64,000 bases of DNA from an uncultured Flavobacteriales bacterium (lineage in GTDB: Bacteria; Bacteroidota; Bacteroidia; Flavobacteriales_D; Parvicellaceae). The notes under the pieces were generated by a model. The model made no database searches and was not told where the DNA came from. It worked only from the letters and a program-made list of their open reading frames with translations. The stretch is taken from the NCBI GenBank assembly GCA_913030835.1, contig CAJWDP010000007.1:34990-98989 (forward strand), written 5' to 3'. The translations under genes and the position numbers were made by a program. How positions within the stretch are numbered: position 1 is the stretch's first letter; the number at the start of each line of letters is the position of its first letter. Shown one piece after another: positions 21,114-29,391 of this stretch.

Positions 21114-22130
21114 ATGCAAATGGAAAAAAATAAATCACTGCAGGAGTACAATACCTTCGGCATTGACGTCAAAGCAAAACTATTTGCAACATTTAACTCG
21201 GTTACAGAATTGATCGATTTGTTATCTCATGAAAACTTGCGTAGTGAAAAGCATCTGATTCTCGGTGGAGGTAGCAATTTACTTTTCACAAGCAATTTCG
21301 ACGGAGTCGTTCTAAAAAATGAAATTAACGGGATAGAGCTGGTTAAAGAAGACGAGGAGTACTATTACGTTGAAGCGGGTGCTGGGGAAAATTGGCATGA
21401 GTTTGTCTTATACTGCATTGAGAAGGGTTGGGCAGGACTTGAAAACCTATCCCTTATTCCCGGTTGTGTCGGCGCAAGTCCTATGCAGAACATTGGCGCC
21501 TATGGTGTAGAAATCAAAGATCGGTTTGAGGAGCTTCAAGCGTTGAATATAAGCACCAAAGAAGTCGAAACATTCAGATCAAAAGATTGTCAATTCGGAT
21601 ACCGGGAAAGTATTTTCAAGGGTACATTAAAAAATCAGTACATCATTACGTCGGTTACTTTTCGATTATTTAAATCGCCTCAGCTCAACACCTCATATGG
21701 AGCTATTGAAGACATGCTAAAAGAAATGAACGTAACGGCTCCAACCATCAAAGATGTGAGCGACGCCGTGATTTCCATACGTTCATCAAAGCTACCGGAT
21801 CCAGCTGAAATTGGAAATTCCGGAAGTTTTTTCAAAAATCCGGTGATCACCAATGAGAAATTCGAACTCCTTAAATCCGAATATCCTGAAATAGTATCCT
21901 ATCCTGCAGGACCTGACCATCGAAAAGTGGCAGCAGGCTGGCTTCTGGATCATGCTGGATGGAAAGGATACAAAGAGCAAAACTATGGCGTCCACAAAAA
22001 TCAAGCACTTGTACTTGTCAATTACGGTGGTGCGGAAGGATCTAAAATTTACGAATTAAGTGCGCGGATAGTTGAATCAATCAAAAGTAAATACGGAATA
22101 CAACTAGAGCGAGAAGTGAATATTTTATAG
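21114..22130 (+). CDS. murB: UDP-N-acetylmuramate dehydrogenase
   Basis: A 338-residue FAD enzyme that reduces UDP-GlcNAc-enolpyruvate to UDP-MurNAc with NADPH, a cytoplasmic step of peptidoglycan synthesis. Seen: the N-terminal LQEYNTFGIDVKA, the FAD-binding LGGGSNLLF, GLENLSLIPGCVGASPMQNIGAYGVE, the catalytic region FGYRESIFKG, and the active-site serine in GNSGSFFKNP near residue 240, with AAGWLLDHAGWKG after it. The length and C-terminal domain fit the type I (E. coli-like) enzyme. Two ATGs six bases apart (21114, 21120) are both possible starts. The gene stands alone, divergent from the glycan cluster and convergent with the M3 peptidase. Confidence 0.97.
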   Translation: MQMEKNKSLQEYNTFGIDVKAKLFATFNSVTELIDLLSHENLRSEKHLILGGGSNLLFTSNFDGVVLKNEINGIELVKEDEEYYYVEAGAGENWHEFVLYCIEKGWAGLENLSLIPGCVGASPMQNIGAYGVEIKDRFEELQALNISTKEVETFRSKDCQFGYRESIFKGTLKNQYIITSVTFRLFKSPQLNTSYGAIEDMLKEMNVTAPTIKDVSDAVISIRSSKLPDPAEIGNSGSFFKNPVITNEKFELLKSEYPEIVSYPAGPDHRKVAAGWLLDHAGWKGYKEQNYGVHKNQALVLVNYGGAEGSKIYELSARIVESIKSKYGIQLEREVNIL

Positions 22131-22139
22131 CTTCTACAA

Positions 22140-23867
22140 TTATTTCAATTGCTCCAGCTCTGATATCACAAACGAAACCAATTCTCTGACATACTCGCGG
22201 GAGAAATCGAATTGGATACCTGCTGTTTCATAGACTTCCGGTATTGATCTCGTGGATCCCAGCTTAAGCGCGGCGATGTAATGCTCTAATGCTTTTTCCG
22301 GATCCTGTTTGTAGTTTCTCCAAACCGCTATCGCACCGAGCTGGGCCATACCATATTCAATATAATAAAATGGCACCTCGAAAATATGAAGTTGCCGCTG
22401 CCAGCTACTGGATTTAGCTTCAGGATAACCCGACCAATCAACCAAACCTCCAGAAAAAGTAGTACTGATCTCATTCCAAGCCTCTGTTCTTTCTGATTTC
22501 GTATGTTCCGGGTTCGTGTAAATCCAATGTTGAAATTTATCAACTGTCGCCACCCATGGCAGAATTTTCAATAGTGTTTCCAGCTGGTCTCGTTTGGCCC
22601 TTTTCAACTCGTTTTTATCCGAATAGAAAATATCCCAAAATTCCATTGAAATCAATTCCATACTCATCGATGCCAATTCAGCAACTTCGCTGGGCAAACT
22701 TTTAAAAGCTGTAAGCTTTAATTCTCTTGTCAGGAAACTATGTACTGCATGGCCACCCTCATGAACCATTGTAATGAGGTCTCGTTGAGTACCGACCGAA
22801 TTCATAAAAATGAACGGAACACCTATTTCATAAAGGGGATAATTGTACCCTCCCGGCGCTTTTCCTTGTTTGGAATCCAGATCAAGATGCCCCATCTCCT
22901 TCATCGTTTCCAGACACTCTCCGAAATAAGGGTGAATCTTGTAAAAAAGCTGCATCGATTTCTGCAGCAATTCTTCTCCCCCATCAAATGGTTTCAAGGC
23001 ATTGTTCCCCTCAGGATCAACTTCTAAGTCGTATGGAAGAAGTACGTCATAACTTAGCGCCGCTTTTCGAGCCTTATTAAATTCTGTGATGATCGGAACA
23101 ATTTCTTTTTCAATGCTTTCGTGAAAATCAAAACAATCCTGAACGGTGTAGTCAAACCGTCCCATCGATTCAAATTTGTAGTCTCGGAAATTGTTAAAAT
23201 CGGCATTCAGGGCAATCTTATTGCGGAGCCCCAAAAGAACATCAAACAAATCATCCAAAGCTTCTCTATCAAGCATTCTTCGGCTCATCATTTTCTCGAA
23301 AACATGCTTCCGATGGTCACGATCCTGATTTTTTAATTCTTTCGCTGCCTGCTGCATCGTAAATTCGTTACCATCCAGCTGAATACTTTGGGCCCCCGAT
23401 AATGCTCCAAATTTTTGAGACTCCTGAGCGACTTCAGCCGCCAACAGAATGTTTTCTTCTCTGAATAATTCAATTGCTTTAGTCAACTCCCGGTTATGAA
23501 GCTCGAACTCTTTTCCAACTAAGGATTTTGAAAATTCACTCTCAACAAACTTTCTATTGAACAAGTCTTGATATGCCGCTGAATGCGGGTGAATTTCGGT
23601 CACGAACGTCCGGTACGATTCGGCAAGGGCCTCATCGGTGGTATCAATGGTCATTTTTATATATCTCCACCCAGCATCTTCCGAGAGCACTGCTTCCAGC
23701 TCACTTCGGTCTGACATCCAATCGAGTAGCTCTTGCTTGGAACAAATAGGTCGATTTTTCAGCTCCTCAAAGTAGGGCTTCAATTTATCCCACGTTGAGA
23801 CCTCAAAATCATTTGGAAGTAACCTTCTTTTTGGTTTAGTAGGAATCGTAATATTTAGATCGTCCAT
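22140..23867 (-). CDS. M3 family oligoendopeptidase
   Basis: A 575-residue zinc metallopeptidase of the PepF/thimet-oligopeptidase group, which cleaves short peptides in the cytoplasm. The zinc motif HEGGH lies near residue 370 (MVHEGGHAVHSF), with the third ligand glutamate in the downstream helix (SEVAELASMSMELIS). The C-terminal FYYIEYGMAQLGA is also typical. I place the start at the ATG at 23867 (DDLNITIPTKP), 13 bases after the upstream stop; a longer frame would overlap the DUF5606 gene by 47 bases. It lacks a signal peptide. It probably shares a transcript with the DUF5606 gene. Confidence 0.92.
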   Translation of the reverse strand: MDDLNITIPTKPKRRLLPNDFEVSTWDKLKPYFEELKNRPICSKQELLDWMSDRSELEAVLSEDAGWRYIKMTIDTTDEALAESYRTFVTEIHPHSAAYQDLFNRKFVESEFSKSLVGKEFELHNRELTKAIELFREENILLAAEVAQESQKFGALSGAQSIQLDGNEFTMQQAAKELKNQDRDHRKHVFEKMMSRRMLDREALDDLFDVLLGLRNKIALNADFNNFRDYKFESMGRFDYTVQDCFDFHESIEKEIVPIITEFNKARKAALSYDVLLPYDLEVDPEGNNALKPFDGGEELLQKSMQLFYKIHPYFGECLETMKEMGHLDLDSKQGKAPGGYNYPLYEIGVPFIFMNSVGTQRDLITMVHEGGHAVHSFLTRELKLTAFKSLPSEVAELASMSMELISMEFWDIFYSDKNELKRAKRDQLETLLKILPWVATVDKFQHWIYTNPEHTKSERTEAWNEISTTFSGGLVDWSGYPEAKSSSWQRQLHIFEVPFYYIEYGMAQLGAIAVWRNYKQDPEKALEHYIAALKLGSTRSIPEVYETAGIQFDFSREYVRELVSFVISELEQLK

Positions 23868-23880
23868 CACCTGTATCGAT

Positions 23881-24303
23881 CTATTCTTCTTCCGTCTCGG
23901 AATCGGAATCTGTATCAGACATTTCAATTAATGCACCTGAGGACTGCAAAACGTTATACCATTGAAACAATTTCTTGATGTCAGACCCGTATACTCTTTC
24001 CTCATCATAATTAGGCAAAACTTCACCCAGATAAGATCTAAGGAGGTTCATATCTTCCTTGTGATTCGGAGCAGGACCTCCACTCTCCTTAGAAAATATG
24101 GCCTCGTAAACCTCTTTCAAAGGAACATCATCCTCTTCCGTGTAGATGGAAATATCTTCCAACGCACTGATTCTATGTGAAGCCAAAGCAGTAAATCGTT
24201 TACTGTCAACTAGTGATTCAACAACAAGATTTGAGCGATTATTTGCAACCACCTTATACAGTCCCGGTTTACCTGAAATTGAAATGATACCCGATAAGTC
24301 CAT
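23881..24303 (-). CDS. DUF5606 family protein
   Basis: A 140-residue cytoplasmic protein of a Bacteroidota-specific family of unknown function. The N-terminal MDLSGIISISGKPGLYKV and VVESLVDSKRFTALASHRIS resemble a small SH3/KOW-like beta barrel. The middle is helical (MNLLRSYLGEVLPNYDEERVY, IKKLFQWYNVL), and the C-terminus is a very acidic tail (DTDSDSETEEE). It lies 13 bases upstream of the M3 peptidase start, so the two probably share a transcript. A nucleic-acid-binding role would be a guess from the barrel-like start. Confidence 0.75.
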   Translation of the reverse strand: MDLSGIISISGKPGLYKVVANNRSNLVVESLVDSKRFTALASHRISALEDISIYTEEDDVPLKEVYEAIFSKESGGPAPNHKEDMNLLRSYLGEVLPNYDEERVYGSDIKKLFQWYNVLQSSGALIEMSDTDSDSETEEE

Positions 24304-24355
24304 AGATTATCAAAATTTAGGCGGCTAAAATAAGAAAATCACACGTGCAAAATAA

Positions 24356-26953
24356 CTAACGACTCACTTGAATTTTGACAATATGTGATTCCTTTTCATT
24401 TATTATCCGAAGAATATATACACCTCTAACAACCTGAGAAAGGTTAATTTCTCCCTCAAGCCCATTCACAAAACTTTTCATGATCAACTTTCCATTGAGG
24501 TCAACAAGCTCAACCAAATCAATTTTTGTCGATGATGAAATTTGCAGTTTGTCCATTACCGGATTGGGAAATAGCAAATACTCAATATCATACTCGGACA
24601 TTGATGCTGAGCTAATGAAAACGCTATCCGTAAACACCGAACACCCATTTGAATCAATGTGCTCAGCATAAACCCATACTCCAGTGGGATCAGATGCTAT
24701 ATAAACGGTATCGTTTTCACCCACTGCAATAGAGCCATTCGAATACCATTGGATCGAATCCGAAAGTGCAGTAGTTGCACTGCCGTCTCCATTATCCACA
24801 ATAACAGGTATAGGAATCGAATCATGCTCCACAAGGGTGTAAAAAACGGTATCACTCAGACAACCTCGATCATCCTGAACAATAAGAAATCCCGTAGCTG
24901 ATGAGTCATATTGATAGGTAGATGTTGATCCTAATCCGTTCCAATTGTAATTGGCATAAACAGAATCCGTAGCTAAAACAGTTGATCCGCCGAAGCAAAA
25001 AGAAGTGTCTCCAATTACATTCGGATTTAAATTTGTTGCGGATAGAAGTGCCAATGCATCTGTTTTCCCATATCCCCAACGATTATTCGGCAATGCTCCT
25101 GTATACTGATCCGCATACGAAGTTGAATGCAGGTAGCCAACGAATTCTTGTGCGGTTAGCTCCGGACATTTTTCCAATAAAAGAGCTCCCAGTCCCGCAA
25201 CTACCGGAGATGAAAATGAAGTTCCCGCTCTGCGTGTATGAAATCCGGACTGGATCAATCGCCACGCACTTGATCCTCCCTGCATCGATATTGCTCTATC
25301 CACAGGCAGTGCGCTCATTACCCAAAATCCTGTTGAGTTTACATCGGGCTTCAACCTTCCCAAGCGGGTAGGTCCTGCGCTGCTGTTCATCGCCAAAGAA
25401 TCTGTTAGTTGCGGACATACCTGCACATCACCCAAAAAATCCGTGTACTCGCTGCGGTTTACATATTGACCTACCGTTACTACGCGGTCGCTGCATTGGA
25501 ATCCGCTCACAACCGATTGGCTTGAGTCTGGAAGCTGGTAGTTGCTTATCGACGGCCAGGTTCCGGTAACGGGAAATCCACTATTGACCATATTCGAAAG
25601 CCAAACGATGTCCGATCCGAAATACAAACCCAAATAGGAAATGGACCACAAATCCAGCTCACCATCTCCTACAGAAATCAAACTGTAATTGTAATTCGTG
25701 GAATCGATATTCGGAAGATAAATTTGCAAGTTGTATTGCCCCCCTCGAAGCTCCGTGTATAGCTGGACCTCAGCCATTTTATTGCCGCTCGAAAAAATGG
25801 TATCAATAACCGTGTTTCCGATAAGATTGTCAGCAAGCACATTTCTGAAAATTAGATGTCCACCATGGGCAAAAGATGTATTGTGATCCGCTCCAATCGA
25901 AAAACTCAGGTCATTGAGATCTGCTGTATCCGCCCATATATCTAAAAACACCGTACTCCCTGCTGTGGAGGAAGAATTTGGGGAAAACCACGTAAAATTG
26001 GTATCCGCTCCACTCACAGCATGCTTTAAATGATAAGGACCCCAATCACCGGAATTGCCCGCAGCTGCTACAAATAACCTTCCGGGCTTTTCATCGATCA
26101 AACTATCCAGAAATAAAGCTGTCGCATCTAACCCATCATGAGAACCGAGGTAATCACCATAGCTTGCATTAATTACGCAGGGTTTATCTTCCGAATCTGC
26201 CACATCATAGATGTACTTGAATGCATCCACACTGGCCGTTAAATTGGCTCCGGTAAAGTCCAATTCAACAATAACTAGGTCCGATTCTGGAGCAACTCCT
26301 TTCAGTTCACCACTATGCCATCCGTTACCTGCCATTACACTAGCCACTCCTGTACCGTGATTGTCAGAGTCCAAATGTGCATATGTTCCTGCATTGATAC
26401 TAGAGCTATCAAATTCCTGCCCGTATCCAAAAGAGGGAGTTAATACAGGATCAAAAACCAAAGTCTGGTCCCAAATACGGAGTATTCTTGTTGAAGAATC
26501 CATATTCTGAAAATCTCTGTGTAGAGGATCTATACCGGTATCAATTACGCCTGAAATGACATCCTTTCCTGAATAGCTGGTCGGTAAAGGATGCACTCCG
26601 GAATGAACAGCAGCTACATTGTTCTTGAGTAGCATAGAATCGTTCATAACCAAATTTCTACCCCACTCAAACTCAAAGCCTTCGATAAATTCCTGCTCGG
26701 ATAGATAAAGTACATCACGAATAGTAAGTTCAGTTAATATCAAATTTCTCAGCTGCCCTTTGATCTTAGCATTGGCGCTTTCCAGATATTCTTTAATCCT
26801 ATTAACATCACCCCTAACAAAAATAGATACCTGATCGTCCGGCAGTCGATTTTGGACCATCGCCCTTGTTTGAAAGTTCATGTGCGCCGAATTGTTGTGC
26901 TGCGCGACTGAAAGCAACGGAATTAGGATCGTAAGTAGAATAAAATGACGCAT
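24356..26953 (-). CDS. T9SS type A secreted subtilisin-like serine protease
   Basis: An 865-residue secreted S8 peptidase. I use the ATG at 26953, which gives a signal peptide (RHFILLTILIPLLSVAQ); a longer frame would overlap the upstream gene. The catalytic triad is visible: Asp in GVIDTGIDP (near 138), His in DNHGTGVAS (near 198) and Ser in GTSFSSPVVAG (near 579). The long gap between His and Ser holds a beta-rich insert of the type seen in Bacteroidota subtilisins. After an Ig-like region, the final 75 residues are a T9SS type A sorting domain (LLFPNPVMDKLQIS, LVDLNGKLI, GVYILRI). The protein is expected at the surface or in the medium, where it would digest proteins. Confidence 0.92.
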   Translation of the reverse strand: MRHFILLTILIPLLSVAQHNNSAHMNFQTRAMVQNRLPDDQVSIFVRGDVNRIKEYLESANAKIKGQLRNLILTELTIRDVLYLSEQEFIEGFEFEWGRNLVMNDSMLLKNNVAAVHSGVHPLPTSYSGKDVISGVIDTGIDPLHRDFQNMDSSTRILRIWDQTLVFDPVLTPSFGYGQEFDSSSINAGTYAHLDSDNHGTGVASVMAGNGWHSGELKGVAPESDLVIVELDFTGANLTASVDAFKYIYDVADSEDKPCVINASYGDYLGSHDGLDATALFLDSLIDEKPGRLFVAAAGNSGDWGPYHLKHAVSGADTNFTWFSPNSSSTAGSTVFLDIWADTADLNDLSFSIGADHNTSFAHGGHLIFRNVLADNLIGNTVIDTIFSSGNKMAEVQLYTELRGGQYNLQIYLPNIDSTNYNYSLISVGDGELDLWSISYLGLYFGSDIVWLSNMVNSGFPVTGTWPSISNYQLPDSSQSVVSGFQCSDRVVTVGQYVNRSEYTDFLGDVQVCPQLTDSLAMNSSAGPTRLGRLKPDVNSTGFWVMSALPVDRAISMQGGSSAWRLIQSGFHTRRAGTSFSSPVVAGLGALLLEKCPELTAQEFVGYLHSTSYADQYTGALPNNRWGYGKTDALALLSATNLNPNVIGDTSFCFGGSTVLATDSVYANYNWNGLGSTSTYQYDSSATGFLIVQDDRGCLSDTVFYTLVEHDSIPIPVIVDNGDGSATTALSDSIQWYSNGSIAVGENDTVYIASDPTGVWVYAEHIDSNGCSVFTDSVFISSASMSEYDIEYLLFPNPVMDKLQISSSTKIDLVELVDLNGKLIMKSFVNGLEGEINLSQVVRGVYILRIINEKESHIVKIQVSR

Positions 26954-26966
26954 AACGTAATAACGC

Positions 26967-27416
26967 TTATTGTAAGTTATAGTTTGGTATTTCTTGTAAA
27001 AAAGTATGACTTTTATCCGAAAAGTTAATCTCTGCAATAAAATGTTTTAATCCATTGGATACGTACAGCAACGGAGCCTCAATACTCAAATTGTATCTGG
27101 CGATTTGATGGAATGTAGCCTCGGAAATAGAAACATCCGAACGCTTAAATTCACACAATAGAAAAGGACTCCCATCATTCTTGTAGCAAAGCAGATCAAA
27201 TCTTTTCATCAGCTTATTCACCGAAATCTCCTTCTCAACAGCCATTAGAGAAAGTGGAAAATGTTTTTCAAAATGTAGAAAAAATATTGCATGTTGACGC
27301 ACCCATTCTTCCGGCGTTAAAAGCACGTATTTCTTACGAACAATATCAAAAATTTGCGTTCCTTTAGGGTTCCGTTTGATTTTGAATTGATATTCCGGGA
27401 AGCTCAGCTTTTCCAT
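26967..27416 (-). CDS. Orphan HsdR N-terminal (PD-(D/E)XK-like) domain protein
   Basis: A 149-residue protein matching the small Bacteroidota group annotated as type I restriction enzyme HsdR N-terminal domain protein. The visible nuclease-like core is FDLLCYKNDGSPFLLCEFKR, with Asp, then Glu-x-Lys, in the order expected for PD-(D/E)XK enzymes. The N-terminus has FDIVRKKYVLLTPEEWVRQH, the other hallmark. No helicase, specificity or methylase gene is nearby, so it is not a restriction system. The start is 20 bases from the divergent AMP nucleosidase start, so the promoters must overlap the coding regions. The serine protease gene follows 13 bases downstream. Function unknown. Confidence 0.8.
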   Translation of the reverse strand: MEKLSFPEYQFKIKRNPKGTQIFDIVRKKYVLLTPEEWVRQHAIFFLHFEKHFPLSLMAVEKEISVNKLMKRFDLLCYKNDGSPFLLCEFKRSDVSISEATFHQIARYNLSIEAPLLYVSNGLKHFIAEINFSDKSHTFLQEIPNYNLQ

Positions 27417-27436
27417 GCACCGGCTAATTTACATTT

Positions 27437-28210
27437 ATGATAAAGAAAAATGAAATTGTTGAAAATTGGTTGCCTCGATACACCGGTGTGCAAATAAAAG
27501 ATTTTGGAAAATACATCCTGCTGACCAACTTCAACAACTACGTAGATATCTTCTCTGAAATAGAAGGTGTTGAAGTAAAAGGAAAAGACAAGGCGATGCC
27601 GAATGCCACTTCCGGAAATATTTCGATCATAAATTTTGGAATGGGAAGTGCAAATGCAGCAACCATTATGGATCTTTTAGCTGCAGTTAAACCAAAAGCC
27701 GTGCTTTTTTTGGGAAAATGTGGAGGTCTTAAGAAAAAGAACAAGATCGGGGATGTCATTCTTCCAATAGCTGCTATTCGAGGGGAAGGAACCGGAGACG
27801 ATTACTTTCCTCCTGAGGTCCCCGCTTTACCTTCTTTCAATCTACAAAGAGCCGTTTCTCATGTTGTAAGAGAACACGAAATGGATTATTGGACAGGCAC
27901 GGTTTACACGACCAACCGGAGGGTGTGGGAACACGATACAGTCTTTAAAGGTTATTTGAAACAAATTCGTTCTATGGCAATCGATATGGAAACAGCAACC
28001 ATATTTATGGTCGGGTTTGCCAATCACATTCCAACCGGTGCTTTGCTTTTGGTTTCAGACCAACCCATGGTGCCCGAAGGAGTGAAAACGGAAAAAAGCG
28101 ATGAGCTCGTAACTAAAAACTTTGTTCAAAAGCACATTACAATTGGCATCGAGTCGCTCAATGAACTCATTAATAACGGAATAACGGTCAGACACCACCG
28201 ATTTGAATGA
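27437..28210 (+). CDS. amn: AMP nucleosidase
   Basis: A 257-residue enzyme of the phosphorylase superfamily that hydrolyses AMP to adenine and ribose 5-phosphate. Seen: FLGKCGGL, AIRGEGTGDDYFP (substrate loop), SMAIDMETATIFMVGF (the Met-Glu ribose-binding motif) and LLLVSDQPM (the catalytic Asp region). It is about half the length of E. coli Amn and lacks its N-terminal regulatory domain, as is usual for the Bacteroidota enzyme. Its stop overlaps the holA start by four bases, so the two are translationally coupled. The pairing with a replication gene is a syntenic feature; I infer no functional link. Confidence 0.9.
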   Translation: MIKKNEIVENWLPRYTGVQIKDFGKYILLTNFNNYVDIFSEIEGVEVKGKDKAMPNATSGNISIINFGMGSANAATIMDLLAAVKPKAVLFLGKCGGLKKKNKIGDVILPIAAIRGEGTGDDYFPPEVPALPSFNLQRAVSHVVREHEMDYWTGTVYTTNRRVWEHDTVFKGYLKQIRSMAIDMETATIFMVGFANHIPTGALLLVSDQPMVPEGVKTEKSDELVTKNFVQKHITIGIESLNELINNGITVRHHRFE

Positions 28211-29211
28211 TGGATTACAATTCAATTCAAAAAGAACTAGAAAACGGTCAGTTTAGACCCGTGTATTTTCTTCAGGGAGAAGAACCTTACTTTATTGATA
28301 AGCTGACCAAGTATATTGAGCTCCATGCCATTCAAGAGCATGAACGAGACTTCAATCAAACTATTTTTTATGGTAAAGACTGTACTCCGGATATAGTTTT
28401 GGAAACCGCCAAACGATTCCCCATGATGGCGGAAAGACAAGTCGTTATTGTACGGGAGGCACAGCACCTCAAATCCAAGATGGATGAATTCAAGGCCTAT
28501 CTCGAAAATCCTCTTCAGAGCACTGTTCTGGTATTCAATTATAAGTATGGAAAACTGGACGGAAGAAAAGAAATAGCCAAGCTTTTTGGACAGCACTGCA
28601 TGTTCACATCGAATAAGCTAAAAGATTATCTAATTCCGGACTGGATTGTTCAATACGGTCGATCGGAAGAGCTGGACATTTCTCAAAAATCAGCAGTATT
28701 ACTTTCCGAGTATTTGGGAAATGATCTGCAAAAAATTGCGGGAGAAATAGCCAAGCTTAAAATCGCCACTAAATCCGGATCTAAAATAGATACAGAAGAC
28801 ATTCAAAAGAACATTGGTATTAGTAAAGACTACAACGTATTTGAACTACAAAATGCACTCTTAACCAGAGACGTACTTAAAGCAAATCAAATTGTAAAAT
28901 ACTTTGCAAGCGACTCCAAAAAACATCCCGATGTGCTGACCATCTCTATATTGTTTTCACTGTTCCAGCGATTGATGAAGTTTCACTTTTCAGTCAATAA
29001 ATCGAACGACAAGGCACTGGCGAGAGAAATCGGCGTTCATCCTTATTTTCTAAAGGAGTACAAATCTGCAAGTCAATACTACACTCCAAAAAAGTTAGCA
29101 GACATTATTTATCAGCTTCGAATGGCCGATCTGAAGGTGAAGGGCGTTGATTCAGCCACTAATAAACCCGGAGCAATCATCACAGAGTTGATCTATCGAA
29201 TTTTGCATTGA
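28207..29211 (+). CDS. holA: DNA polymerase III delta subunit
   Basis: The 334-residue clamp-loader subunit that opens the sliding clamp. The N-terminal FRPVYFLQGEEPYFIDKL, VETAKRFPMMAERQVVIVREAQ and VFNYKYGKLDGRKE are typical of the delta family, as are the later EIAKLKIA and IGISKDYNVFELQNALL motifs. As expected for delta, no functional ATP-binding loop is present. Two adjacent ATGs (28207, 28210) are both possible starts; the first overlaps the amn stop. It works with DnaX (start of the gene at the right end of the window) and with delta prime, which is not seen here. Confidence 0.93.
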   Translation: MMDYNSIQKELENGQFRPVYFLQGEEPYFIDKLTKYIELHAIQEHERDFNQTIFYGKDCTPDIVLETAKRFPMMAERQVVIVREAQHLKSKMDEFKAYLENPLQSTVLVFNYKYGKLDGRKEIAKLFGQHCMFTSNKLKDYLIPDWIVQYGRSEELDISQKSAVLLSEYLGNDLQKIAGEIAKLKIATKSGSKIDTEDIQKNIGISKDYNVFELQNALLTRDVLKANQIVKYFASDSKKHPDVLTISILFSLFQRLMKFHFSVNKSNDKALAREIGVHPYFLKEYKSASQYYTPKKLADIIYQLRMADLKVKGVDSATNKPGAIITELIYRILH

Positions 29212-29306
29212 CCTTTACCTAATTAAAAGTACCCGATAAAAGTATTTTGGTCTGCTTTACCATTATCATCAGATACAATCAACCTACCAAACAGTATTTT
29301 CGCCAT

Positions 29307-29322
29307 CTATACAATTGTATAG
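29307..29322. promoter_or_regulatory. 16-bp perfect palindrome upstream of the TonB-dependent receptor gene
   Basis: CTATACAATTGTATAG is identical to its reverse complement over all 16 bases and lies 70 bases before the receptor ATG. A TATTTTCGCC sequence sits directly before it (29295-29304) and an identical copy lies nearer the gene (29363-29372). Both resemble a -7 element with one change (TAnnTTCG). The palindrome has the form of a dimeric repressor or activator operator; the regulator is unknown. The rest of the 180-base gap holds nothing else I can support. Confidence 0.5.
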
Positions 29323-29391
29323 CTGGGTCTTAAAAACTTATTCGATCTTCGGAGGATATTGTTATTTTCGCCCACGAATCAAAACACATTT

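Noticed and set aside
26967..27416. Part of a type I restriction system
   Set aside because: No hsdS, hsdM or helicase part lies nearby; this small stand-alone form is common in Bacteroidota and is not a restriction enzyme.
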